A stretch of DNA of 64,000 nucleotides from Nitratireductor sp. (GTDB lineage: Bacteria; Pseudomonadota; Alphaproteobacteria; Rhizobiales; Rhizobiaceae), in assembly GCF_017794765.1 (NCBI RefSeq), contig NZ_CP051236.1, forward strand, positions 1,393,619 to 1,457,618. Reading direction: 5' to 3'. This document shows, in pieces, positions 7,775-16,319 of this stretch. The position numbers and the translations under genes are program-made. Every line of letters starts with the position of its first letter. Within the stretch, counting starts at the first letter, position 1. Under the pieces are notes generated by a model that worked only from the letters and a program-made list of their open reading frames with translations, was not told where the DNA came from and made no database searches.

Positions 7775-10700
7775 TCAGTCGGCGAGAACACGCGTCGGCG
7801 GGAAAGAAACCTCAACCAGCGTTCCTTCACCTGGCACGGAATTGATGGCAAAGGCGGCACGATTGGCTTCCACCATTGCGCGGGTCAGCGGCAGACCGAG
7901 ACCGGTGCCGTCACCGCGCTTGCGCTTCAAGCTGTTGATTTGCTTGAAAGGTTTCAGCGCCTCTTCGACCTCTGCGGGGCTCATGCCAATGCCAGTATCA
8001 CGCACGCGAATGACGACCGAGCCGTCCGAGCTGTAAGCCGTCGATATGATCACTTGTCCACCGGCGGGCGTATAGCGCACCGCATTGGACAGAAGATTGA
8101 GCGCGATCTGGCGAACGCTGCGCGGATCGGCCACCACATCCGGCAGATTGGAGGCGAAGCTCGAACGAATGATGACACGCTCGCGATTGGCTTGCGGCTG
8201 CATCATGGCCACGGTTTCGCCGAGCACATCGTTCAGGGACACGGCCTCATAGTGCATTTCCTGCTCGCCGGCCTCGATCTTGGAAATGTCGAGCAGATCG
8301 TTGACGAGGTCGAGCACATGATTGCCCGAACGATTGATATCCTGCAGATAGTCGCGGTAGCGGTCATTGCCGATCGGGCCGAATTTCTCATCGAGCATCA
8401 ACTCTGAAAAGCCGATGATGGCGTTCAGCGGTGTGCGGACCTCGTGGCTGACGCGCGCCAGAAATTCGGTTTTTTGCGAGGAAGCGCGTTCGGCCTCGGC
8501 GCGCGCCTGGGTCAACTCCTCCGCCGCGCGTTTCCACTGCGTGACATCGCGCAGCACGGCGCAGAACCCGCTGCTGTGGGGCAGGCGCCCGATCGTCATG
8601 AAGAGCGGGATGAAGCGTCCCTGCGCCTCGCGTCCGATCACCTCCAGACCATCGTTGAGAACACTGGCAACGCCGTTGTCAGAAAGGCTTTCAAGATGCG
8701 CGCGCACAGCTCCCTGACTCTCGATGGCAAACAATGCGGTAAAGGGTTTACCGGTCACGTCCTGGGCGTCAAAGCCGAAAAGGGCTTCCGCCGGCCGGTT
8801 GGTGGAGCGGACATTGCCGTCATTATCGATGACAACCACGCCATCCGTCGCCGTGTCGACGATCGCCCGCATCTCGGCCAGATGCATCTGTAGCTCGGCT
8901 GTTTGCGCTTCGAGCTCGGCGTCGTTCACCGCCTCAGCCTGGGTATCAGCCGCGCTGGTCTCTGCCGTTGCGGCAGAAGCGTTCATCTCGCTTTCGATTG
9001 GCTGTATCGCGAGAAGGAGGGCCTTCCCACCGCGCCAGGGAACGGATTGCAGATGCGCATGTACATCGTGCTCGTCCCCTTGAGCGGTCCGAATTATCAA
9101 CGCCTGGGCATCGGTTGGGGACTGTGAAACCTCGTAGCTTTCCGGGAAAAGCGCGTCGAGGCCACCGCTTTCCTCAAGCGCATTCAGATCCGGATAACCG
9201 GTCAGGTCGAAAAACGCCTTGTTGGCGTAATGGAGCCTGTCTCCCGCATGAATGAGGATCGGCAACGGCAGCCCGGCCAGCAACCCGGGGCTGTTCTCGT
9301 CACTGTCTGCCGGCATCGTGTAAAATGCAGAGGGCAGGATTGCCGGCGATGCCGTCGGAGCGGGAGGTGGATTGTCGGCTTCCGCGGTCTCCAGATCGGC
9401 TATATCATCTGTCGCCGCTGCCACAGGCTCTTGTTGATCTGGTGCGGTGTCTACCGCGCTTCCAGTGTCGGAAGCAGCGGCCGTCTCGACCGGGGCGCTT
9501 TCCGACACCGGTTCAATCCCCTCCGGGGAAGCTTCGTCTGCAGGCGTGTCACGCTTCTCGACATTCCCTTCTGCAAGACTTTCCTGGCGCAAACGCGCAC
9601 CGATCTCCCGGAAGGCCGTGGTTTCCGTTGGGGACAATCCGCCTTCCGAAACCGATGGAGTGCGGTGTTCGGCAAGGCGGATGATCTTCACCTGCTCGGG
9701 TGGCGCTACGTCCGTTTCCTGCGCGGGCTGGATTGTTGTAGGAACCTCGGCTTCCACGTCGGAACTGACGGGTTGCGCCAGGGCGCTTGCCGGCTCTTCG
9801 TCTTCGTGCGGCACTGGCTCCTGGCTCTCTTCCGGCGTGGCAGGCTCCGTCGCAGTAAATTCTGCCTCATCGCGCGAGGGCAGGGGCGCGCCGGGTGCGA
9901 GTACGAGACCAATCCCCTCAGGGTCTGTCACCGCGTCGTTCATACGCGCCAGACCGAACCCGTGAAAGCCTTCGAAAATGCGGCCACGACCATAAATGGG
10001 AAGGGCGGCCAGATCGACGGGAACCTTGAGGTCGGTGCCTTCAACAGGCCACATCACAGTTCGCCCCGACCAGGTGTCGCGACGTTCCAGCAGCGCCGAA
10101 ATTCGCCCTTCGGGGTCAAGCCCGAACGCATTGGACACTTCGCGGAACCGGCGGCCCATGACATCGGCTGCCGCCGGGCCGACAGCCTCGGCGAAAGCAT
10201 CGGACAAGGCGGTGAAACGGCCTTCCGCGTCCGTGCGCCAGGCAAAGCGGACCGTGCCCCTGGGCCGCTCGACAGGCGCTGCCGCAGCTGAAGCTTCCGC
10301 CTCGTCTTCGACAGGGGCGACGGCAACGTTTTCTACATTGGCCGGCGTCTCTTCCGTCTCTGGGTCGTCGTCGATGTCTTGGCCGTCAGCCTTTGGGGGC
10401 GGCGACATTGGAGGCGTGGTCGGCGTGAGACCGAACTCCCTCACCTGCGACAAGGGCTCGGGACCGTTCGTCGATGAATATCCGGCATGGGTAACATCCG
10501 GCTGGGTGGACGGTGCATCTTCGCCAGAGAAAACCAGTTCCGGAGCCGAAGGCTCGTCCTGCTGCAGGGGGGCGTTCTGCTCATCGACGACCACGAGCAG
10601 ATGCCAGGCTGGTTCATCAGTGAGCTTGGCGAAGGCGGCGGGGCGGCGGCGCGCGCCACCTTCCACCATTCGCTTGACCAGCCGGTCTTTCTCATCGCGC

Positions 10701-11239
10701 ACTTCCGCGACGAGCGCACGCAGCGTCTCGCGTTCAATGCCAAGCGCCTCAAAATTGTTGGAAGCGGCCGCGATGAAACCATGTTCATCGACGAGAGCGG
10801 CAAACTGGTCGGCCGCGTCGAAGCCCTGCACCGCGGCTGCCGCGCGGAAACTGTCGTCGCGCATGCGGGTCGAGCTTGCCTTGCACGCGAGCAATATGGC
10901 CGCCTCGCCGCCGGGCAACACGATCGTGGACGCGCTCAGATTAACGATCGGAGATCTGACACCGCGCCCAAGGCGGGTAGCGACGGCGCGTTCCCCGGAA
11001 ATTCTCGGAAAGCCCGGTGTTGCGGAGATCTGGCGCCGGATTGTCGTGGCCAGGCCGCTTTCGGCGCCGATGGCTTCATCGATGTTGCGATGGCCGATCA
11101 GCGCTGCCCCGGGGCCGTTCGCCCAGATTACCGTGTCGAGTGCGGTGGTGAGGATGAGCAGGGCATCGCCAGCGGCAAAGCGTTCACGCACCTGATCCAA
11201 AACCGCAATATCAACAAAGGAATATGAGACAGACGCCAT
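7775..11239 (-). CDS. pdhS: PdhS/CbrA-type sensor histidine kinase
   Basis: This 1154-residue cytoplasmic kinase has an N-terminal sensory region (about 1-220), two long acidic, proline-rich linkers (about 225-345 and 480-640), PAS-like segments (about 340-450, 645-740 and 790-900), and a C-terminal kinase core. The H-box FLARVSHEVRTPLN has the phosphorylated histidine at residue 932, followed by an N-box NLLSNAVRYT and a G1 box DTGIGMS. The H-box context (GFSELMLDEKFGPIGNDRYRDY) is that of the PleC/DivJ family, which controls DivK and CtrA in the cell cycle. Size and synteny with acetoacetyl-CoA synthetase and phasin genes resemble Sinorhizobium cbrA, as I recall it. No membrane segment is seen. 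The subgroup assignment is inference; the kinase family is certain. Confidence 0.85.
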   Translation of the reverse strand: MASVSYSFVDIAVLDQVRERFAAGDALLILTTALDTVIWANGPGAALIGHRNIDEAIGAESGLATTIRRQISATPGFPRISGERAVATRLGRGVRSPIVNLSASTIVLPGGEAAILLACKASSTRMRDDSFRAAAAVQGFDAADQFAALVDEHGFIAAASNNFEALGIERETLRALVAEVRDEKDRLVKRMVEGGARRRPAAFAKLTDEPAWHLLVVVDEQNAPLQQDEPSAPELVFSGEDAPSTQPDVTHAGYSSTNGPEPLSQVREFGLTPTTPPMSPPPKADGQDIDDDPETEETPANVENVAVAPVEDEAEASAAAAPVERPRGTVRFAWRTDAEGRFTALSDAFAEAVGPAAADVMGRRFREVSNAFGLDPEGRISALLERRDTWSGRTVMWPVEGTDLKVPVDLAALPIYGRGRIFEGFHGFGLARMNDAVTDPEGIGLVLAPGAPLPSRDEAEFTATEPATPEESQEPVPHEDEEPASALAQPVSSDVEAEVPTTIQPAQETDVAPPEQVKIIRLAEHRTPSVSEGGLSPTETTAFREIGARLRQESLAEGNVEKRDTPADEASPEGIEPVSESAPVETAAASDTGSAVDTAPDQQEPVAAATDDIADLETAEADNPPPAPTASPAILPSAFYTMPADSDENSPGLLAGLPLPILIHAGDRLHYANKAFFDLTGYPDLNALEESGGLDALFPESYEVSQSPTDAQALIIRTAQGDEHDVHAHLQSVPWRGGKALLLAIQPIESEMNASAATAETSAADTQAEAVNDAELEAQTAELQMHLAEMRAIVDTATDGVVVIDNDGNVRSTNRPAEALFGFDAQDVTGKPFTALFAIESQGAVRAHLESLSDNGVASVLNDGLEVIGREAQGRFIPLFMTIGRLPHSSGFCAVLRDVTQWKRAAEELTQARAEAERASSQKTEFLARVSHEVRTPLNAIIGFSELMLDEKFGPIGNDRYRDYLQDINRSGNHVLDLVNDLLDISKIEAGEQEMHYEAVSLNDVLGETVAMMQPQANRERVIIRSSFASNLPDVVADPRSVRQIALNLLSNAVRYTPAGGQVIISTAYSSDGSVVIRVRDTGIGMSPAEVEEALKPFKQINSLKRKRGDGTGLGLPLTRAMVEANRAAFAINSVPGEGTLVEVSFPPTRVLAD

Positions 11240-11471
11240 TCAAACGAGCCAGACAATTTTCTTCACGCGGGCCGGCCGGAGATTCGCAGGGCACGGCAAT
11301 CGCAACGGTTCAAACAGCATCGGGCTGCCATCCTCAACCGCAGAACGCGGCATCCCGACAACGACGTTAACACCTTATTAATAAAAGCATGTGGCCGCGA
11401 GGTCCACAAATGCCTGGGGCCCGTTGCCACGAATTCTATCTGATTGGTTAACCGCGCAGGGTTATGAATGC

Positions 11472-11499
11472 TGCATCGCAACAGAAATGTTGCAATGCA
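11472..11499. promoter_or_regulatory. PhaR-like dyad in the phasin promoter
   Basis: TGCATCGCAACA (11472-11483) and TGTTGCAATGCA (11488-11499) form a 12-bp inverted repeat with one mismatch and a 4-base spacer. It overlaps the -35 hexamer of the phasin promoter. PhaR repressors of polyhydroxybutyrate metabolism bind TGC-rich dyads, so this is a plausible PhaR operator. The remainder of the 11240-11563 spacer shows no other feature. Confidence 0.55.
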
Positions 11500-11518
11500 C
11501 AATAAGCGGTGCTATATA
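11490..11518 (+). promoter_or_regulatory. Sigma-70 type promoter of the phasin gene
   Basis: TTGCAA at 11490-11495 and TATATA at 11513-11518 are separated by 17 bp, with the phasin ATG at 11564. The -35 lies inside the dyad at 11472-11499, so a bound repressor would block RNA polymerase. Confidence 0.6.
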
Positions 11519-11563
11519 GGGGTCATGAATTGTCGGGCGGGTGTCAACCAGACGGAGACCGCC

Positions 11564-12046
11564 ATGAACGAGAACCAAAGGAACTTGGATATGACCAAGA
11601 CCACGCAGAAAGACAACGGAACGGTCGAGTTCCCAACGTTTGACGCGACGCAGGCGAGCGAGCAGTTTCGCGCCTTCGCTGAAAAGAGCGCCGAGCAGAC
11701 GAAAGAAGTCTATGCCCGCATGAAGGTGAATGCTGAAGAGACCCAGAAGGCTCTCGAGGCTACCTTCGAAAACGCGAAATCGGCTGGCAATGAGTTTACC
11801 TCCAAGTCGATTGCCGCGCTGCGCGAGGGCACCGAAGCCAATCTGGCCCATCTTGAGGCTCTGGCTGGCGCCCGTTCCTTCGCCGAACTTATCGAGATGC
11901 AGAGCAACTTCATGCGCAAGCGTATGGAAGTCGCTGTGGATCAGATGAAGGACTTCCAGGCCACCTCGCAGAAGTCGGCCGAAACGGTTGCGAAGCCGAT
12001 GAAGGATGTCTTCGAAAAAACAGTCAAGGAACTGCGCGTCGCCTGA
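11564..12046 (+). CDS. Phasin family protein
   Basis: The 160-residue protein is almost entirely amphipathic helix with heptad-like spacing and matches the phasin family (segments SEQFRAFAEKSAEQTKEVYARMK and SNFMRKRMEVAVDQMKDFQATSQK are shared types). Phasins coat polyhydroxyalkanoate granules and limit their coalescence. ATG 11564 follows GGAGACC; a second ATG at 11591 with AAAGGAAC upstream is also possible. The gene has its own promoter with a PhaR-like dyad and ends at a strong terminator, so it is monocistronic. The acetoacetyl-CoA synthetase gene 7 kb upstream belongs to the same metabolism. Confidence 0.88.
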   Translation: MNENQRNLDMTKTTQKDNGTVEFPTFDATQASEQFRAFAEKSAEQTKEVYARMKVNAEETQKALEATFENAKSAGNEFTSKSIAALREGTEANLAHLEALAGARSFAELIEMQSNFMRKRMEVAVDQMKDFQATSQKSAETVAKPMKDVFEKTVKELRVA

Positions 12047-12137
12047 GGCGTTTAGCGCTAAAGAAAGTCCGGCAGCGCACTCCTCCTCCCGTCGCTGCCG
12101 AGTGGGTCCGAAACCTCCTCCCTTCGGTCCCTTGTGA

Positions 12138-12170
12138 AAAAGACCGGGATCCTCCCCCCGGTCTTTTTTC
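12138..12170 (+). terminator. Rho-independent terminator after the phasin gene
   Basis: AAAGACCGGG pairs with CCCGGTCTTT around an 8-base loop, followed by a T-rich tail (TTTTTTCTTTT). It lies 92 bp after the phasin stop. Confidence 0.85.
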
Positions 12171-12252
12171 TTTTGTTCTTTTGGCTTGAAAAAGCGATCA
12201 TTTGCCCGTATTGACGCGGACGCCGGTCACCGGTCGTGTGTACCGGACGTGT

Positions 12253-12329
12253 GCGGTTGTAGCTCAGTTGGTTAGAGCGCAGGATTGTGGCTCCTGAGGT
12301 CGGTGGTTCGAATCCACCCAACCGTACCA
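12253..12329 (+). tRNA. tRNA-His (anticodon GTG), without G-1
   Basis: A 77-base cloverleaf: acceptor GCGGTTG pairs with CAACCGT (G1-U72 wobble), D-arm GCTC, anticodon loop TTGTGGC, T-arm GGTGG-TTCGAAT-CCACC, A73 and an encoded CCA. The base before position 1 is T, and position 73 is A, so the usual G-1:C73 pair of tRNA-His is missing. Loss of G-1 is a known trait of a large alphaproteobacterial clade. Confidence 0.97.
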
Positions 12330-12492
12330 TTTCTCAAAAATCCTTCCGCTCCTTTTCTTCCGCGCTACACGTGAATGGCTGTTTTGGCGTAAAGGCTGGC
12401 TTGTCAGGCATTGACGGTCTACGCCTTTTTATCATTTGCCGATCGCTGATGGTTCTCCCAGACTATCCCATGCCTTAAGCAGGGAGGTTGAG

Positions 12493-13107
12493 ATGGGCGT
12501 TCTGGTCGACGCGAGATTCTGGACAATGGCCACGAACCAGATGTGGTTGAGTTTTCCGCCACCCGATCAGCCGATTTCAAACCAGCAGCTTGCTGAAATC
12601 CTGGAGATCGGCTGTCAAACCTTTTCGGAGGTGTTGGCCGATCCGGAATACGCGCGGGATCTGGAAGAGGTGGTCGCCCTGCGCGGCACGGTGGACACCG
12701 AAGCGCCCGGATGGCTCGAGGATTTCCGTGGGTTCTTCGAGAGATTTGCCCAACGCGAGCGTGCGCTTCTCGTCCAATCCCAGATGGAAGAGCAGGTGGC
12801 TGTCAGACTTCTTGCGACGCTCCGGGAGATCGTTGCGCATACCGCCGACACGGAGCGATGGATTGCCGAAACCGAAGATCTGGACCGTTTGTTCAGGGTC
12901 TCCAGAGAGATCTGCTGCGGCTATGCTGAGAGGGCGCGGAATGACGCGATCCGGGCCTCGCCGGAAGAGCGCAAAAAATTAGCAGATGATGCGATTGAAC
13001 TGGTTGGGGCTGGCGCGATGATCGCCATAAACACGGCCGCGTGGGAAGCCACGTCCGTGATCGGCGGCAGCCTGATGATTATCGGCGTCGCGCGCCGGCG
13101 CTTCTAG
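12493..13107 (+). CDS. Uncharacterised protein, helix-rich
   Basis: The 204-residue product is not recognised. It is acidic and predicted mostly helical, with a hydrophobic C-terminal stretch (AINTAAWEATSVIGGSLMIIGVA) ending in basic RRRF, which could be one membrane segment or an amphipathic helix. ATG 12493 follows AGGGAGG with good spacing; the frame is open 19 codons upstream but without a ribosome site. The gene stands between tRNA-His and a small membrane-protein gene on the same strand (73 bp apart), which might be co-transcribed. Coding character looks genuine (third-position GC high, shadows weaker). Confidence 0.7.
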   Translation: MGVLVDARFWTMATNQMWLSFPPPDQPISNQQLAEILEIGCQTFSEVLADPEYARDLEEVVALRGTVDTEAPGWLEDFRGFFERFAQRERALLVQSQMEEQVAVRLLATLREIVAHTADTERWIAETEDLDRLFRVSREICCGYAERARNDAIRASPEERKKLADDAIELVGAGAMIAINTAAWEATSVIGGSLMIIGVARRRF

Positions 13108-13180
13108 GGACAAATTCTGGTCATTCGGCTGGGCAGAGCCGTGTACCGCGGGCGGCGGTTGTGGGAACACGGAGACAGGG

Positions 13181-13465
13181 ATGAGAGATCTTTTTCGACT
13201 GTCGCGTTACCATTGGCTGGCACTGTTTCTGGCAATGTCCCTGTGTGCCTTCGCCACAGCTTTTTTGTCATTTCAGCTTGTCAACATCGCCATGGCAAAT
13301 CTGGATTTCATCCTGAAACACGGCCTGATGGGCATTGCGGATGGCGGTCTCCTGCAGTTTCTTTCGATTCTTGCGAGGGGACTGCTGATCGTGATCTTCT
13401 ATTTCTGCTTCAAGGGCATGGAAGCGGAACTGCTGCAGAGATGGCGAAGTATCGGTCGTCGCTGA
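13181..13465 (+). CDS. Small membrane protein, unknown function
   Basis: The 94-residue product has two probable membrane helices (about residues 10-35 and 62-80) and a positively charged C-terminus (RWRSIGRR). No family is recognised. ATG 13181 is preceded by GGAGACAGGG. It follows the helix-rich unknown gene on the same strand and converges on the diguanylate cyclase gene, 21 bp between stops. Confidence 0.65.
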   Translation: MRDLFRLSRYHWLALFLAMSLCAFATAFLSFQLVNIAMANLDFILKHGLMGIADGGLLQFLSILARGLLIVIFYFCFKGMEAELLQRWRSIGRR

Positions 13466-13486
13466 ACCGTTCGAGGGGCGGCGCTT

Positions 13487-14590
13487 TCAGGCCGCCAAGG
13501 CGATTTCGACGCGGTTGCGGCCCGCTTCCTTGGCGCGGTAGAGTGCCATGTCTGCGCGTTTGAAGGCAGTCGTGAACGCTTCGGATTCAGTGCTGCCATC
13601 GCTTGCGTACAGGCCAATGCTCACACTCAGTGTGATGTCCAGCTTACCCTCGTGGCGATAGGGGGTGCCGGCGACGGCCTTGCGAAGCCGCTCACCAAGG
13701 CCGAACGCGCGTTTGGCGTCGTGCGAGGGTAGAACCAGGGCGATCTCCTCGCCGCCGTACCGTGCCACCAGATCCGTCTTGCGCACATTCGAGCGAACAA
13801 GAACGGCAAGATGCTGCAAAACCTTGTCGCCGACATCGTGTCCATGCGCATCGTTGATCTGCTTGAAATGATCGATATCGATAAGCATCAGTGCACAGGC
13901 ATCGCCCTGCTGGTTGGCGGTCTCCATCAGGTCCGGGCCTCGCAGATCGAAGGCGCGTCGGTTTGCGAGGCGTGTCAGGGAATCCGTTGAAGCTTCCTGG
14001 CTAAGGACGCTCTCGCGTTCGAACTGTCGCTTCTGTCGATCAACGATGCCCCCGACGATCATCGTGCCCAGAATGTTCATGACCAGCATGACGGGACCGA
14101 CCTTCTTCAATATTCCCATCGCGGTTTCAAACGGCAGAAGAAACATCGAGACCAGCGAAGCAGCGCAGAAGAGACCGAGCATCGCGAAGGAAAAGAGGCC
14201 ATTTCGCCGGCCTTTGAAATAAAGGGCGAAAGCGATGCCGGCACTCGCGCACATCAATATGCCGACACCGCCGGGAAGCGCGCCGGCCCCACCCAGCCAC
14301 AACCGGTAAGAAAAAGCGGCGAGTGTGGTGACGGCGACGGCGAGCCATCCACCAAAGGTCATCGCGAGAATGACGAACGCATTGCGCAGATCGAAGATAA
14401 TTCCGGGGGCGACTTCGACCGGCAGCATCATTGAGCCGACGGCACCGGCACCGAAAACAAACGCAACCAGCGTGTGACGTACACCCGGTGTAGGGCAACT
14501 GCGAAGGACAATATCGTAAAACAATGCAGCGATAGCCGCGATCCCCAAATTCTGCAATACGCCGGAAACCAACAGCGCTGTCGTCATCAT
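13487..14590 (-). CDS. Membrane diguanylate cyclase (GGDEF domain)
   Basis: The 367-residue protein has six or so hydrophobic helices in its first 190 residues, of the 5TM sensor type, followed by a GGDEF domain. The active-site motif is GGEEI near residue 278, preceded by DSLTRLANRRAFD and the metal and substrate motif DIDHFKQINDAHGH. All core residues for making cyclic-di-GMP from two GTP are present. I see no RxxD inhibitory site at the usual place just upstream of GGEEI. Start ATG 14590 follows GAGGAC; the 28 codons upstream in the same frame are unlikely to be translated. Signal unknown. Confidence 0.88.
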   Translation of the reverse strand: MMTTALLVSGVLQNLGIAAIAALFYDIVLRSCPTPGVRHTLVAFVFGAGAVGSMMLPVEVAPGIIFDLRNAFVILAMTFGGWLAVAVTTLAAFSYRLWLGGAGALPGGVGILMCASAGIAFALYFKGRRNGLFSFAMLGLFCAASLVSMFLLPFETAMGILKKVGPVMLVMNILGTMIVGGIVDRQKRQFERESVLSQEASTDSLTRLANRRAFDLRGPDLMETANQQGDACALMLIDIDHFKQINDAHGHDVGDKVLQHLAVLVRSNVRKTDLVARYGGEEIALVLPSHDAKRAFGLGERLRKAVAGTPYRHEGKLDITLSVSIGLYASDGSTESEAFTTAFKRADMALYRAKEAGRNRVEIALAA

Positions 14591-14679
14591 ACCGTCCTCA
14601 TTCTGCCGGAACGGTAGGCCTTCAAGGTTTCCATGGGGTAAAGGAAGCGGGACCCTTTCACAGGCCTCCTGCATGATTG

Positions 14680-16251
14680 CTAGAAGAGGCTGCCCTGGCC
14701 CTTCGGCCCATCCCCGGGAGCTTTGCTTTTCTTTGCGCTCGCTGCGGCCTTGCGGCCATCGCTGGCGGCGACGGCACGTGCCATGCCGTCGGCGAACTGG
14801 ATTTGCAGTTCGAGGCCGGGCTGGATGTCGCTCGCACGTTTCAGCGGTAGATCATCGGGCCCCCGCACCAGCGCAAACCCACGCTCCAGTACACCTTCGT
14901 GAGACAGAGACCTGGCAAGCCGCATGGCCTGATCCGCGCTGGCGTGCCCCTGCTTCAAAACCAGATCGACCTGTGTGTCCGCGCGCCGTCCCGTCTGAAC
15001 AAGGCGATCTCGCCAGTGGGCGATACGCTGGTTGAGCGCAAGGGGAGTCACGCGAGCCGCATCGCGGTCGAAGCGCGTTCGCTGGGCCCGGACCAGTGCG
15101 AGAAAAACACCCGGCAGCCGCTCGCGGGAGACACTTGTGCGTCGCCTCGCCTCGCTCAAACGGCGTTCTAGAGTCGCGGGCGAAAGGCGCAGGCTGTTGA
15201 AAGCAATACGCTTGCGCTGTGTCGCTGCCGACAGGGCACGACCGAGGCGCCCCGCCGCCTCGTCAAAGCGCCGCCGGGGCAGGGCGAGCAATTGGTCCGG
15301 CGAAGGCAGGGCGCGTGAAAGCGCCCGCAAGGCCTGTCGTTTGCGATCTCCTTCACGGGAAATCGCACCTTTGAGACGTGCTGAAAGACGTGCCAGCGAT
15401 GCTTCCAGTTCCGCCCTCACCGGCACCGCCATTTCCGCAGCACCCGTGGGTGTGGGCGCGCGCCTATCGGCGACGAGGTCAATCAGCGTCCAGTCCGTTT
15501 CGTGACCGACAGCGGAGATGACCGGTATATCGGAAGCGGCAACGGCTCGCACCACCGCTTCGTCGTTGAAGCCCCACAGATCCTCAAGACTGCCACCGCC
15601 ACGCGCGACAATCAGAAGGTCCGGCCGGGACAGAGGGCCTTCCTCGGGCAATGCATTGAAGCCGGCCACGGCGTTCGACACTTCATCCCCCGTGGTTTCT
15701 CCCTGCACGCGCACGGGCCAGACCATGACGTGCACGGGAAAGCGGTCGGAAATCCGGTGGATGATATCGCGGATGACAGCGCCGGTGGGCGAGGTGACCA
15801 CGCCGATGACACGCGGCATGAAGGGCAGCGGCTTCTTGCGGCTGTCGTCGAACAGCCCTTCGGCAGCAAGCTTCTTCTTCCGCTCTTCCAGAAGCGCCAT
15901 CAGCGCGCCGGCGCCAGCCGGCTCGATGCTGTCGATGACAATCTGGTATTTCGAAGAGCCCGGATAGGTGGTGAGCTTGCCGGTGGCGATGATCTCCAGA
16001 CCCTCCTGCGGGAGGAATTTGAGCTTGGAGAAAACACCGCGCCAGATGACGGCTTCGATCCGCGCGCGGTCGTCCTTGAGCGCAAAATAGGCGTGGCCGG
16101 AAGAATGCGGACCGCGATAGCCGGAAACTTCACCGCGCACACGCACATGGCCGAACGCATCTTCCACGGTGCGTTTCAGCGCACCGGAAATCTCGCTGAC
16201 GGAAAATTCCGCGACATTGCTCTGCGAATCGGCTGGGCGGGATGTGTTCAT
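14680..16251 (-). CDS. xseA: Exodeoxyribonuclease VII large subunit
   Basis: The 523-residue protein begins with the OB-fold nucleic-acid-binding domain ([46 protein letters not shown]) and continues into the catalytic domain with [17 protein letters not shown] and [13 protein letters not shown], both signatures of XseA. With XseB, encoded elsewhere, it degrades single-stranded DNA from both ends. The middle is rich in arginine and predicted coiled coil, as usual. The C-terminus is a lysine-rich tail. Length is slightly above the E. coli protein (456), normal for Rhizobiales. Confidence 0.95.
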   Translation of the reverse strand: MNTSRPADSQSNVAEFSVSEISGALKRTVEDAFGHVRVRGEVSGYRGPHSSGHAYFALKDDRARIEAVIWRGVFSKLKFLPQEGLEIIATGKLTTYPGSSKYQIVIDSIEPAGAGALMALLEERKKKLAAEGLFDDSRKKPLPFMPRVIGVVTSPTGAVIRDIIHRISDRFPVHVMVWPVRVQGETTGDEVSNAVAGFNALPEEGPLSRPDLLIVARGGGSLEDLWGFNDEAVVRAVAASDIPVISAVGHETDWTLIDLVADRRAPTPTGAAEMAVPVRAELEASLARLSARLKGAISREGDRKRQALRALSRALPSPDQLLALPRRRFDEAAGRLGRALSAATQRKRIAFNSLRLSPATLERRLSEARRRTSVSRERLPGVFLALVRAQRTRFDRDAARVTPLALNQRIAHWRDRLVQTGRRADTQVDLVLKQGHASADQAMRLARSLSHEGVLERGFALVRGPDDLPLKRASDIQPGLELQIQFADGMARAVAASDGRKAAASAKKSKAPGDGPKGQGSLF

Positions 16252-16319
16252 GGTACGGAATTGAGACGGGCCGCACCCGCAGGGTCAAGCCCGCGGGGCA
16301 AATCAATCCACATGCTCTC

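Noticed and set aside
9230..10291. 353-codon plus-strand open frame
   Set aside because: Antisense of the disordered linkers of the PdhS/CbrA-like kinase, where repetitive codon use opens shadow frames.
12058..12330. Minus-strand open frame over tRNA-His with the string GGFEPPTSGAT
   Set aside because: This is the well-known false protein made by translating the complement of a tRNA gene; the tRNA and the phasin terminator explain the sequence.
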